Below are positions 17,011 to 25,929 of a stretch of 64,000 nucleotides of DNA, piece after piece. Source of the stretch: Bacteroidota bacterium. GTDB lineage: Bacteria; Bacteroidota; Ignavibacteria; SZUA-365. The stretch covers positions 52,575-116,574 of the forward strand of contig JAEYUG010000079.1 in assembly GCA_023432805.1 (NCBI GenBank), in the 5' to 3' direction. The notes below the pieces were generated by a model. The model saw only the letters and a program-made list of their open reading frames with translations. It was not told where the DNA came from and did not search any database. Each line of letters starts with the position of its first letter. Within the stretch, counting starts at the first letter, position 1. Both the position numbers and the translations under genes were made by a program.

Positions 17011-18003
17011 GTGTTCCGACCCCTGACACTGCTCAAGCACACCGTCCTCTTCCTGCTCACCCTGCTGACCACCATGGCCGCCGGCATGGTCTGGCAGAAC
17101 GAGCTTGATTTCGCCAATATCGGTGTGGGACTCCCATACGCACTGTCGCTGTTGTTCATTCTCTCGTGCCATGAATTCGGGCACTTCTTCGCGGCACGGT
17201 TTCATGGCGTTGCGGTGACGCTGCCCTACTACATTCCCGTGCCACCCATCGCCGGCATGGTCAACTTCGGCACGCTCGGAGCCGTGATTCGAACGCGGGA
17301 GGCCATCCCGTCGCACAAGGCGCTCTTCGACATCGGCATCGCTGGACCCATCGCCGGGTTCGTCGCGAGTCTGCTTGTTCTTGCGTGGGGATTCACGCAT
17401 CTGCCCGGCACCGATTTCCTGCTGGCCATCCATCCCGACTACGACTTCACCTCTCAAGCACTGCAGCAGGGCGAGCCCATCGGTACCTTGACCTTCGGCA
17501 GCACCATCCTCTACTCGCTATTTCAAGGTATCTTCGCACCGGCAGGGGAGTTCATCCCTCCGATGACGGAAATGTACCATTATCCCTTCCTGGTGACAGG
17601 TTGGTTCGGATTGCTCGTCACCGCGCTCAACCTTCTGCCGGCTGGACAGCTGGATGGCGGTCATATCGCGTACGCAATGTTCGGAGCAAGGCATCGCCTG
17701 CTCGCCCGCGTGACTGTCGCGGTACTCATCATTTCGGGAGCATGCGGCATGCTCCCAAGTGTCCTTGATCTGCTGGGATACGGGAGCACGGCCGTCATGC
17801 TCCTGCAGGAGTTTCCCGGCTATTTTTCGTACTTCTGGCCCGGATGGCTGTTCTGGGCTCTGATTCTGCTCTTCGTCGTGAAGGTCGATCATCCTCCAGT
17901 AGGAACCGACGAGCCGTTGGACCGGCGGCGCATGCTCCTCGGCTGGGGAGCATGGGTCATGCTCCTCTTGTGTATTTCGCCTGCTCCCCTCTATTTCCTG
18001 TGA
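17011..18003 (+). CDS. Site-2 protease family zinc metalloprotease
   Basis: 330 residues with a GTG start. About eight hydrophobic segments. The zinc site HEFGH (His54, Glu55, His58) lies in a membrane helix, and the third ligand motif LPAGQLDGGH lies near residue 210. There is no PDZ domain, unlike RseP, so it resembles the chloroplast/cyanobacterial EGY-like or archaeal S2P type. By family knowledge it cuts transmembrane substrates inside the bilayer. Its substrate cannot be told from neighbours. Confidence 0.9.
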   Translation: MFRPLTLLKHTVLFLLTLLTTMAAGMVWQNELDFANIGVGLPYALSLLFILSCHEFGHFFAARFHGVAVTLPYYIPVPPIAGMVNFGTLGAVIRTREAIPSHKALFDIGIAGPIAGFVASLLVLAWGFTHLPGTDFLLAIHPDYDFTSQALQQGEPIGTLTFGSTILYSLFQGIFAPAGEFIPPMTEMYHYPFLVTGWFGLLVTALNLLPAGQLDGGHIAYAMFGARHRLLARVTVAVLIISGACGMLPSVLDLLGYGSTAVMLLQEFPGYFSYFWPGWLFWALILLFVVKVDHPPVGTDEPLDRRRMLLGWGAWVMLLLCISPAPLYFL

Positions 18004-18071
18004 CGGGAGCATGTGGGGCAAAAATTGGTCCCGCGTTCCGGTTTTGATTGACTTTCGACTACAGGATACCG

Positions 18072-18079
18072 TATGTTTG
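18072..18079 (+). promoter_or_regulatory. Putative -7/-10 box for the lipoprotein operon
   Basis: TATGTTTG lies 93 nt before the lipoprotein start, matching the Bacteroidetes TAnnTTTG element. A stable hairpin lies between it and the gene. Confidence 0.4.
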
Positions 18080-18105
18080 TAGTGCCTCCTTGATAGTGTG
18101 ACTGC

Positions 18106-18140
18106 AAGCCGGGACATGTTTTCCGGATGTGTCCCGGCTT
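18106..18140 (+). promoter_or_regulatory. Strong hairpin in the lipoprotein 5' leader
   Basis: Perfect 11-bp arms AAGCCGGGACA / TGTCCCGGCTT enclose a 13-nt loop containing TTTTCC. It ends 32 nt before the start codon at 18173. It lacks a downstream T-run, so it is more likely a leader structure or mRNA stabiliser than a terminator of the preceding gene; either remains possible. Confidence 0.6.
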
Positions 18141-18172
18141 CGTCATACTTCCGCCATCGAAAATTCCCAGAC

Positions 18173-18994
18173 ATGTCTCGAAACACTTTCTTCGCGATCC
18201 TCGGATCTCTCGCACTTCTTGTATCCGCATGCAGCGATGACGATGCAGTTGTCGATCCGGTGCTGACGGATCCGCGTTCTTCGTTTGCACATCTCGTGCT
18301 GTCCGAGCGCGCATTTGATACGGACTCCATCTCTGTCATTGCAGGGCGCGACAAACGTGCAACCGACGATGTGTCGATTCCCCTGCGCGTCGCAGTGGAA
18401 GGCATTGGAACGAATGGAGCGCGCGTGACCGACGCACGGTGCACGATTACAACAGAACCGGGTGGACGCACCATCACGTCGGTCGCACTGCAACATGCCG
18501 GTGCGGGGCAGTTCACCGGAACGGTAATCATGAACATCCGTCGCGGCGACGTGGGAGACTACAAGCTGCTCATCGAGGGCAGAGATGATCGTGGTCAGGA
18601 AACGAATACGGCGCTCTCATCAGTCCGTGTCGTATACGGCGGTCGACCTCCGTTCTTTTGCGGACTTGAGGCTCCAGATACGCTCGACGTCCCATCGACC
18701 GGTGCACGTGCGTTCACCATGATCATGTGCGTGAGTGATTCCAGCGGCAGCAATGACATCCGCTCGGTCTTCTTCAACAGCTTCCGACCCGATGGCAGTG
18801 CCGCCACGGGCAACCCGTTCTTCATGTACGATGACGGTTCCAACGGCGACGCCGTAGCGGGAGACGGACGCTACACCTTTCGTGGCAGTCTGCCCGCGGG
18901 TTCGATGATAGGCATCTACCGCTTCGAATTCCAGGCGATCGACGCCGGCAACCTTTCCAGCAAAGTCTACATTCAACGCATTCATGTCCGTTAG
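18173..18994 (+). CDS. Lipoprotein with Ig-like/choice-of-anchor-type domains
   Basis: 273 residues. The N-terminus MSRNTFFAILGSLALLVSAC ends in a lipobox (LVSAC), followed by SDDD, so it is a predicted lipoprotein. The rest is beta-rich, with repeated features of extracellular Ig-like domains, including a C-terminal segment with YDDGSNGDAVAGDGRYT, a motif common in bacterial exported proteins. No enzymatic motif is visible. The last 11 nt overlap the start of the T9SS cargo gene downstream. Function unknown; its place suggests a role with that cargo or its shuttle proteins. Confidence 0.75.
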   Translation: MSRNTFFAILGSLALLVSACSDDDAVVDPVLTDPRSSFAHLVLSERAFDTDSISVIAGRDKRATDDVSIPLRVAVEGIGTNGARVTDARCTITTEPGGRTITSVALQHAGAGQFTGTVIMNIRRGDVGDYKLLIEGRDDRGQETNTALSSVRVVYGGRPPFFCGLEAPDTLDVPSTGARAFTMIMCVSDSSGSNDIRSVFFNSFRPDGSAATGNPFFMYDDGSNGDAVAGDGRYTFRGSLPAGSMIGIYRFEFQAIDAGNLSSKVYIQRIHVR

Positions 18995-20597
18995 CAGATC
19001 GCTTCCCCTCGCGGCTGCGGTGCTCACGCTGAGCATGCTCGTGCTCTCGAGCATGCACGCATCCGCACAGTTCCTTCCGAAATCTCCCTCCCTACGCGCC
19101 TCTGCGCATCGGCTCGCGGCCGATGCCGACAGACCGCTCAGCAACAGCGCAGTCGAGATTGCCGTGCGCGGCGACAGCGTATGGGTCGGAGGAGGCAAGG
19201 GACTCGACCTCACCACGGACGGTGGTACGACGTGGACGCATTTCGGACTGAAGGACCCCTTTGAGAGCGAGGACGTTGCCGCGCTCGACGGGTATGGTCC
19301 CGTCTGGTGGCTCTCGCTCGCAGGCAGCTATGATGCGGGAGAGGGCACGACGCTGCCCGACGGGAAGGGACTCGCGTATTCGACCGACAACGGCGCAACG
19401 TGGACGCGCATCGCGCAGCCGATGGAAGCAGAGAATGATTCGACGATTCTCGTGCCGTATGGCGCGAATCAAATCAAGGCCCTGGCGGTGACGACGTCGA
19501 TCAACAACATTACCTATGACATCGCAGTGACGTCAAATGCCGTCTGGACGGCGAGCTTCGCCGGGGGACTCCGACGCTCGACCGACGGCGGGAAGAATTT
19601 TGAACCGGTCGTCCTGCCACCGGATACACGCGACTCGATCAGCATTACCGACACGCTCGACTTCGAGCTGTCTCCCGTCGACAGACCCGACAAGTGGAAT
19701 CGCACGGGAACGCTCAAGGGCATGCGGGGCAGTCTCAACCATCGGGTGTTTTCCGTGCTGGCGATCGACGACAGCACGATTCTCGTCGGGACGGCTGCGG
19801 GCATCAACCTCACGACCAACAACGGCCGATCGTGGCGTCGTTTCAGCTACTCGAACCAGGTGCAGCCGATCTCCGGCAATTTCGTCGTGGCGCTCGCGCG
19901 CAACGTGATTGGCGGACGCGAGTACATCTGGGCGTCGACCATCAATGCGCTTGAACCGCAGGAGTTTCGTGCGATCAGTTTCACGACCGATCGTGGCCGG
20001 ACATGGTCGACGACACTGCGCGGACAGTTCACGCACAACTTCGGCTTCCAGGGTGAGATCGTCTATGCGGTCACGAACGACGGTGTGTTCCGCACCGATG
20101 ACGGGGGCAGGACGTGGGGACATTTCCAGACCTTCATCGATACGCAAAGCCGCAATCGCGCCGCCTCTACGACATGCTACGCCGTTGCCGCACAGGGCAG
20201 CAGGGTGTGGATCTCGAACAGTGACGGCCTGATGTACACCGAAGACAGTGCACAGAGATTCTTCGGAAGCACGTGGAAGATCTTTCGCGCTGCACAGTCC
20301 GTTGCCTCGAGCACCGAGGCATACGCATACCCGAATCCCTTTGCGCCAGACGATGAAGTCTGTCGCATTCATTACCGGGCGGGCGCGTCGGGCACCGTCT
20401 CCATCGCCGTCTATGACTTTGCCATGCTGCCCGTGCGCACCATCGTGCGCAATGCTGCACGCAGCGCCGGTGTCGAGCATGACGAGGTGTGGGACGGTAA
20501 AACGGATGATGGGCGGCAGGCGGCGAACGGTGTCTACTACATCAACGTCGAAACGGGCGGTGAATCTGCCTGGACCAAAGTCATCGTGCTGCAATAG
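18984..20597 (+). CDS. Secreted Asp-box repeat protein with FlgD-like/T9SS tail
   Basis: 537 residues with a clear signal peptide (cleavage near ASAQ). Several Asp-box-like turns (TTDGGTTWTH, STDNGATWTR, STDGGKNFE, TTNNGRSWRR, RTDDGGRTWG) indicate a sialidase/VPS10-type beta-propeller, although no sialidase active-site pattern is evident. The last ~90 residues, from AYPNPFAP to WTKVIVLQ with the WDGKTDDG turn, form a FlgD-like Ig/T9SS type A sorting domain. It sits directly upstream of two PorV-like genes, suggesting a dedicated cargo-shuttle operon. Ligand unknown. Confidence 0.85.
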   Translation: MSVSRSLPLAAAVLTLSMLVLSSMHASAQFLPKSPSLRASAHRLAADADRPLSNSAVEIAVRGDSVWVGGGKGLDLTTDGGTTWTHFGLKDPFESEDVAALDGYGPVWWLSLAGSYDAGEGTTLPDGKGLAYSTDNGATWTRIAQPMEAENDSTILVPYGANQIKALAVTTSINNITYDIAVTSNAVWTASFAGGLRRSTDGGKNFEPVVLPPDTRDSISITDTLDFELSPVDRPDKWNRTGTLKGMRGSLNHRVFSVLAIDDSTILVGTAAGINLTTNNGRSWRRFSYSNQVQPISGNFVVALARNVIGGREYIWASTINALEPQEFRAISFTTDRGRTWSTTLRGQFTHNFGFQGEIVYAVTNDGVFRTDDGGRTWGHFQTFIDTQSRNRAASTTCYAVAAQGSRVWISNSDGLMYTEDSAQRFFGSTWKIFRAAQSVASSTEAYAYPNPFAPDDEVCRIHYRAGASGTVSIAVYDFAMLPVRTIVRNAARSAGVEHDEVWDGKTDDGRQAANGVYYINVETGGESAWTKVIVLQ

Positions 20598-20606
20598 GTC
20601 GAACCC

Positions 20607-21605
20607 ATGAACACACGCACTCTTCTTCTGGTCCTCGGCCTCGTTCTCACAGGAACTGCGCACACGGCCGCACAATCCGGTGGCACGGCAGGTGCTTTCA
20701 CACGTCTCGGCTTCGGGGCACGCGGCATGGGTATGGGCAACGCGCTGACCGCGGTCAACCACGGCATCATTTCGTCGCAGTACAATCCCGCGCTCACCCC
20801 GTTTCAGGAAGGCCACGTTCTGTACGGCAACTACGGCCTTCTCGCCCTCGACCGACGTCTGAACCACATCAGCTACACGCAAAGCATCCGCTTGAAGAGG
20901 CCGGGGACACGATCGACCGATGACGCACCGGTTTCCATCGCAGGCGTGTCGGCCGGCTGGATCAATGCAGGCGATGCAAACATCCAGGGCTACGACAGCG
21001 ACGGATTCAAGACCGACGTGCTGTCGGTGTTTGAGAATCAGTTCTTCCTGAACTTCGGCAATCGCTTTACCGATCGACTGTCCGCCGGCTTCAACGTGAA
21101 GTTCTATTACAGCGGACTCTACGAGGGGGTGACCAGTTCCGGATTCGGCGTCGACATTGGCTTCCACTACATCGTCACATCGGAGCTCAGCGCTGCATTC
21201 GTCGTGCAGGATCTCCTCACCAAGTACAAGTGGGATACCGGTCAACTCTACGGTCCGGAACGTGGCAACACGACCGACGATCCCTTCGCACGTGTGCTCC
21301 GCGCCGGACTTGCCTATACGCGTCAGGATCTCGGACTGACGGTCGCGGCCGACATCGAATCGTTCGACGAAAAGGTGTTGCTCGCGCGTCTGGGAGCCGA
21401 GTACGCGATCGCCGAGCAATTCAGTGTGCGGGCGGGTGTCGACAGATTGAACCTGACCGACGATGGCATCGACCTGCGTCCTTCTGCCGGCTTCTCCGTC
21501 TCGCAGCCCTTCGGCGGTCTCACGCCCGTCATCAGTTACGCGATCGTGCTCGAGCCCGTCGCGCCGACTTCCACCCACGTCCTCTCATTTGCCCTGAGTT
21601 TCTGA
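20607..21605 (+). CDS. PorV/PorQ family outer-membrane protein (first copy)
   Basis: 332 residues with a signal peptide ending TAAQ. The N-terminal block LGFGARGMGMGNALTAV and YNPAL are hallmarks of the PorV/PorQ-type barrel (FadL-like fold). In T9SS, PorV carries cargo from the translocon to the attachment complex. The C-terminus ends in Phe (FALSF), as expected for an outer-membrane barrel. It begins 9 nt after the cargo gene and shares one base with the next PorV-like gene. Confidence 0.88.
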   Translation: MNTRTLLLVLGLVLTGTAHTAAQSGGTAGAFTRLGFGARGMGMGNALTAVNHGIISSQYNPALTPFQEGHVLYGNYGLLALDRRLNHISYTQSIRLKRPGTRSTDDAPVSIAGVSAGWINAGDANIQGYDSDGFKTDVLSVFENQFFLNFGNRFTDRLSAGFNVKFYYSGLYEGVTSSGFGVDIGFHYIVTSELSAAFVVQDLLTKYKWDTGQLYGPERGNTTDDPFARVLRAGLAYTRQDLGLTVAADIESFDEKVLLARLGAEYAIAEQFSVRAGVDRLNLTDDGIDLRPSAGFSVSQPFGGLTPVISYAIVLEPVAPTSTHVLSFALSF

Positions 21606-22531
21606 TGCGCACCTGCCTTCGCCTTCTCTGCAGCGTCCTCTTCGCAAGTGCGCTGACCGCCTCGATCGCCTCAGCGCAGACTGCTGCGAGCGGCATGGCC
21701 TTCCTCAAATTCGGGGCGGGCGGACGTTCGATCGCCATGGGGGATGCGGCCGTGGCATCGTCCACACTCGGGGAGGCGCTCTACTACAATCCCGCCCGTG
21801 CATCGGCAGACGGCCGTTCGGCACTCACGGCGATGTATCAGGACTACATTCAGGACATCACCACGAGCTATCTCGGCGGCGTGGCGCAGTTCGACGGGTG
21901 GACGCTTGGCGTGCACATGGGACTCACCACCGTACGGGATATCGAGATCCGCGATGTGCCAGGCGAACCGATGGGACGTTTCGATTCGCAGAATTTCAGC
22001 GGCGGCATCACGCTTGCGACAGCGATTGCCGATGATGTTCATGCGGGAGTGACATTCAAGTATCTCTACGAGAAGATCTTCGTCGACGATGCGGGCGGCT
22101 ATGGTGTCGATGTCGGCCTTGCCTATCGTACCGGTGCCGACGCCGCGTATCTGCCGACATCGATCGGTGCCGCACTCGCCAATCTCGGTTCGATGTCTCC
22201 ATTGCGCACCGAGGCGACCGAACTGCCGACCATCATCCGTTATGGCGCGGCATGGTCGCTTCCGATCGAGGCGCTGCGCGGAGGACTGAACATCGAGGCC
22301 AATGGCGTCGGCATGCTGCGGGAGAAATCCCATCACCTGCATGTGGGCGCAGAGCTCGACTACGAGCAGTCGCTCTTTCTGCGGGCCGGATACATGACCG
22401 GGTATGATGTCAAGGGACTCACCGCAGGCTTTGGCGCATCGTACGCGATGTTGCGCATCGACTACGCGGTCACGCCGTTCAGTGAGAATTTCGGAACGGC
22501 CCATACCGTGTCGGTTTCCCTCCAGCTCTGA
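21605..22531 (+). CDS. PorV/PorQ family outer-membrane protein (second copy)
   Basis: 308 residues, starting in a TGATG junction with the first copy. Signal peptide to ASAQ, then FLKFGAGGRSIAMGDAAVA and YYNPA match the PorV family start; the end VSLQL fits a beta-barrel terminus. The two copies are clearly diverged, so they may carry different cargos or serve different steps. The glycosyltransferase gene follows after 7 nt. Confidence 0.88.
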   Translation: MRTCLRLLCSVLFASALTASIASAQTAASGMAFLKFGAGGRSIAMGDAAVASSTLGEALYYNPARASADGRSALTAMYQDYIQDITTSYLGGVAQFDGWTLGVHMGLTTVRDIEIRDVPGEPMGRFDSQNFSGGITLATAIADDVHAGVTFKYLYEKIFVDDAGGYGVDVGLAYRTGADAAYLPTSIGAALANLGSMSPLRTEATELPTIIRYGAAWSLPIEALRGGLNIEANGVGMLREKSHHLHVGAELDYEQSLFLRAGYMTGYDVKGLTAGFGASYAMLRIDYAVTPFSENFGTAHTVSVSLQL

Positions 22532-22538
22532 GTTTCCC

Positions 22539-23714
22539 ATGTCCGGCAGTGCCCGCATTGTCTGGACCTTCGTCGGAGATCCCTCGCGGGATTCCCGTCT
22601 GCTTCGCGGCGTTCGCGCCCTCGCATCCCTCGCACCCTCCACCATCCTCGCCCTCGGTGCGGCACCGGCCTGCCCTCCGCCCGACGGTACCGACGTGCGC
22701 CGTATCGCCCTCGTCGATCCCGATTCGCTACGTCGTTCACTGACCCGCGCATGGCGTGACACGGACAGCTGGGCCGACCTCTCGTCCGTCTCCCTTGTTG
22801 TTGCCTCCGATCTCTACACGCTGCCTCTGGCCGCGCGCATCGCCCGCCGTCACGGTGCACCGCTGCTCTACGATGCGCGCGAACTCTACAGCGCGATCGC
22901 AGCGCTGCATGCGCGTCCCGCCACCCAGCGTTTCTGGAGCATGCTCGAACGGTGGTACATGCGACGGGTTGATGCCGTGCTCACGGTCAACGATGCAATC
23001 GCGCAGATCCTGCGCGGACGCTTCCCCCGGGTGCCTGTGCATGTCATCCACAACTATCCCGACCAGGCGTATCCACACGAAGCGGACCGCCTGCACCGTC
23101 GGCTCGGACTCGATCCATCCACACCCATCATTCTCTCCCAGGGAGGATTGCAGGAGGGCAGGGGCGCACTCATCGCGGTGCGCGCGTTCGCGCGGATGGG
23201 GGAGGGCGTGCTTGTATTTCTCGGAACCGGCACACTCGCTCCGCAAATCACAGCGGAAGCCTCCCGGCTCGGATGCGCCGGACGTGTGCATGTGGTGGAG
23301 GCGGTTCCCTCAGACGAACTGCTCGCATACACGGCCTCGGCCACGCTGTCGCTCGTGCTGATCGAACCACTGGGACGCAGTTACGAGCTTTCGCTGCCGA
23401 ACAAGCTCTTCGAGTCGATCGCGGCGGGAGTGCCCGTGCTCGCAAGCGATCTGCCGGAGATCGCCCGCGTCGTGCGCGCCACAGGAACGGGAGTTGTGGT
23501 TGCTCCCGATGAGGAGCACGTTCACATGGCGCTCGTGCAGCTGATGGCGGCGTCCGAGTTGCGTGCGTCGCTGCGTGCAGCCTGCCTGCTCGTTCGTGAT
23601 CGGTATCGCTGGGATGGGGAGGCGGAACGTCTGCGTACGCTGGTCAGCGTGATGCAAGCAGACGCAGGAGTGCATCGCGTCGGGCGTCGTCGAGAGGAGC
23701 GAAGCGCGCAATGA
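22539..23714 (+). CDS. GT4-like glycosyltransferase
   Basis: 391 residues. Two Rossmann halves: an N-terminal part with YDARELYSAI and an C-terminal GT-B part with the nucleotide-sugar motif ELSLPNKLFESIAAGVPVLA, preceded by ILSQGGLQEGRG. These place it in the GT4/GT-B group. It likely adds a sugar to a surface glycan or lipid in the cytoplasm. The co-transcription with T9SS genes is notable because T9SS cargos can be anchored to A-LPS, but no such role is shown. Its 3' end overlaps the convergent DUF2520 gene by 71 nt. Confidence 0.82.
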   Translation: MSGSARIVWTFVGDPSRDSRLLRGVRALASLAPSTILALGAAPACPPPDGTDVRRIALVDPDSLRRSLTRAWRDTDSWADLSSVSLVVASDLYTLPLAARIARRHGAPLLYDARELYSAIAALHARPATQRFWSMLERWYMRRVDAVLTVNDAIAQILRGRFPRVPVHVIHNYPDQAYPHEADRLHRRLGLDPSTPIILSQGGLQEGRGALIAVRAFARMGEGVLVFLGTGTLAPQITAEASRLGCAGRVHVVEAVPSDELLAYTASATLSLVLIEPLGRSYELSLPNKLFESIAAGVPVLASDLPEIARVVRATGTGVVVAPDEEHVHMALVQLMAASELRASLRAACLLVRDRYRWDGEAERLRTLVSVMQADAGVHRVGRRREERSAQ

Positions 23715-24516
23715 GCGCCGAGGCGGCCGTGTAAAAATCGAGGAGTTCCGGATGCGATTCTCTGATGGCATCCATGTGAGCGGCGATCGTATCGAGTTCG
23801 GCCCGGCGCGTAGGTCCCGTGATCGAGGCTGCGGCGTCGTGCTGCATCAGCTCGGCAAGCACGCTCGCGGTCATCGGGTCGAAGGCATGGCGGGGCTGCG
23901 CGTCTCCGCTCGACGCGAGACTTGAGGCGAGCATCTGCTCGGCCGCCAGCATGATTGCGGGCAACACGTTGCCGGTCAGCACGCAGGCAGCATGGTAGAG
24001 GGGGATGCGATCGGCATGCAGGTGCACCGGATGCCACGACAGACGTGCAGCCAGTGCGTCGAGCCGTGGCAGCAGGGATGCCTCGGCCTCGATGCCGCAG
24101 GTGACGCCACGCAGGCGTTCGAGGGGAAGCTCCGAATGGGGAAAGGACTGGGCAGGATGAAACATCGCCACATGAACCGTACGACGTCGCAGGGGAGCAA
24201 GCACGGCAGCGCCTCGCGCGCCGGATGTGTGTACGATGAGGAGATCGTCGGTCTCACCGAGCAGTGGAGCGCATTGAGCGACGACCTGGTCAAGCACGCG
24301 GTCGGGAACGGCCAGCACGAGCACGCCCCGCGTGGGCACGAGTGTGTGCGTGATCGAGGCGTGCAGGGAGATGCCGAAGGCGTGCGCGGTTTCCGATGGG
24401 CTGGGATCAATCAGCGCGACGGGTGGCGTGCCTGCCGCTGCAAGCAAGCGCGTGATCCCGCATCCGACAGGACCCATCCCTGCAATCACGACAGGCGCGT
24501 CATGCTCGACTATCAT
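23644..24516 (-). CDS. Rossmann-fold + DUF2520 NADP-binding protein
   Basis: 290 residues from ATG 24516. N-terminal Rossmann loop GMGPVG in VVIAGMGPVGCG, followed by a HTSGARGAAVL segment and MFHPAQSFP (F-HP-Q-F box), then an all-helical C-terminal half with YHAACVLTGNVLPAI. This is the layout of Rossmann-like/DUF2520 proteins related to pyrroline-5-carboxylate and 6-phosphogluconate reductases. Substrate unknown. It is translationally coupled (ATGA) to the MEMO gene and overlaps the glycosyltransferase on the other strand by 71 nt at the 3' end. Confidence 0.85.
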   Translation of the reverse strand: MIVEHDAPVVIAGMGPVGCGITRLLAAAGTPPVALIDPSPSETAHAFGISLHASITHTLVPTRGVLVLAVPDRVLDQVVAQCAPLLGETDDLLIVHTSGARGAAVLAPLRRRTVHVAMFHPAQSFPHSELPLERLRGVTCGIEAEASLLPRLDALAARLSWHPVHLHADRIPLYHAACVLTGNVLPAIMLAAEQMLASSLASSGDAQPRHAFDPMTASVLAELMQHDAAASITGPTRRAELDTIAAHMDAIRESHPELLDFYTAASALIARFAPLDDARRDALLRLLASR

Positions 24517-25355
24517 ACCTGATCCCCCGAGCGGGTGACAACGGCCGACAAGTAGCCGACCACGGAGTGGCGCTCGCCGGTGATGTCGCCCGACGTGCAT
24601 TGATCGAGGATCACGGCGCTCGTGGCCTTCTGCTGCGCGGCAGCGTGCAGCACCGCGACGATGGGACCGCCCCCGCAGGCCTCCGTGCGGTGATGTGCCA
24701 GATCATCGAGAAGGCGGCCAGGTGCCAATGCGCGGATGTCGTCGGCCACGATGCAGTCGGTGCGCCGGGCCTCTGCGTCGGGAAGCATGTGCGACAGATC
24801 CGAAGAGGCGATCAGGATGGTGTCGTCGTGCGCAAGAAGGCCGGCGAGCACGCTGCCGAGCAGCACGCAGTGTTCGCTGCGCTGATCGCCCATCACGATG
24901 GGCACGATCGCGACGTCGTCGAGCACCCGCTGCAGGAAGGGGAGCTGCACTTCGATGGCGTGCTCGTCACGATGCCCGAACTGCGATTTGATGAACACAC
25001 CCCGATGCTCGAGCAGTTGCGCGCGCAATTCGGCGTCGATGTCGACAAGTCCGATCGGCGTGCGGTAGGCGTCACCGTCGTACACGGACATGCCGTTGAA
25101 GTATTCGCGATGGCTTGGTGCGATGATCACTGCACGACGGATGCTGCGGCCGCGCAGCAACGCGTAGGCCGCCGCTGCCGTGCTGCCTGAATATGCGTAC
25201 CCGGCGTGGGGACAGACAAGAGCGAGAATGCGTCCGTCGATCGAGGTATCCGGATGCGCGTCGAGCATGCGGTCGATCTGGTAGGTGAGGATGGTAGGGT
25301 CCGATGGATAAAACGTTCCGCTGACCGCAGGCGGACGAATGGTCAAGGCAGCCAT
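24513..25355 (-). CDS. MEMO1-family protein (AmmeMemoRadiSam protein B)
   Basis: 280 residues from ATG 25355. The three clusters of the MEMO metal pocket are visible: VCPHAGYAYSG, APSHREYF and SSDLSHMLP, plus the conserved Cys in DQCTSGD. The opening RPPAVSGTFYPSDP is the standard family start. MEMO folds like extradiol dioxygenases; in bacteria and archaea it accompanies AMMECR1 and a radical SAM protein. Here the AMMECR1 gene lies 13 nt upstream and the DUF2520 gene overlaps downstream. The radical SAM partner is not in this window. Confidence 0.92.
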   Translation of the reverse strand: MAALTIRPPAVSGTFYPSDPTILTYQIDRMLDAHPDTSIDGRILALVCPHAGYAYSGSTAAAAYALLRGRSIRRAVIIAPSHREYFNGMSVYDGDAYRTPIGLVDIDAELRAQLLEHRGVFIKSQFGHRDEHAIEVQLPFLQRVLDDVAIVPIVMGDQRSEHCVLLGSVLAGLLAHDDTILIASSDLSHMLPDAEARRTDCIVADDIRALAPGRLLDDLAHHRTEACGGGPIVAVLHAAAQQKATSAVILDQCTSGDITGERHSVVGYLSAVVTRSGDQV

Positions 25356-25368
25356 GGCATCTGAAGTC

Positions 25369-25929
25369 TCAGTCTGACAGCAACCGGAAAGGTATGCATT
25401 CAGCGGTAAATCTGCACAGCTCCATTGCCGGATCCTGCAGCACAGCGGGAGGGAGTCCCGCCTTCTCGCACACTGCCTTGCGAAAGCGCTCCGCCGACCA
25501 CTTCTGCTCGCATGCAACCTGCGGCAGGAGGAGTCCGCGCTGCCCCCGGAGGGCGATCAGCAGACCGTGTACCCCGATGTCGACATGTCCATCACCGGCG
25601 ATCCGTTCCATCGGCCCCAGAAGACTGATCGTGCCCGTGATGCGGGCGGCATCTGATTCATGGAGGGAGGGGAACCGGTAATCCCGCGACACGGCACCGC
25701 GCGCTGCGTGCTCGAGCGCGGCATCCAACGGAAGCGACGTGTCGAGACAGCCGATGCAGCCACGGAGCGTGTTGTCGAGCGCCACAGTGACGAACACCCC
25801 ATGATGCGGATGTGAAACCGCACGCCGCAACGAGGGATCTCCCTCACTCCTGACTCCCGCAAGTTCATCAAGAATCCAGATCCTCGTGAGTGCGACGAGC
25901 GTCTTCTGCATGGTTCGGGCAGACTGCAT
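25369..25929 (-). CDS. AMMECR1-domain protein (AmmeMemoRadiSam protein A)
   Basis: About 186 residues; the start is uncertain (ATG 25929 or 25911, neither with a clear ribosome site). The signature LRGCIGCLD is present, as are GVFVTVAL, FPSLHESD, ISLLGPMERI and GLLLPQVACEQKWSAERF, which define the AMMECR1 domain. Biochemical role is unknown; conserved Cys and acidic residues suggest catalysis or binding. It is the first gene of a three-gene minus-strand operon with MEMO and DUF2520. Confidence 0.9.
   Translation of the reverse strand: MQSARTMQKTLVALTRIWILDELAGVRSEGDPSLRRAVSHPHHGVFVTVALDNTLRGCIGCLDTSLPLDAALEHAARGAVSRDYRFPSLHESDAARITGTISLLGPMERIAGDGHVDIGVHGLLIALRGQRGLLLPQVACEQKWSAERFRKAVCEKAGLPPAVLQDPAMELCRFTAECIPFRLLSD

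Noticed and set aside
19533..21578. 681-codon open frame on the minus strand opposite the T9SS cargo and PorV genes
   Set aside because: High GC produces long antisense frames. Its translation has no recognisable motif, while the plus strand has signal peptides, sorting domains and tight gene spacing.
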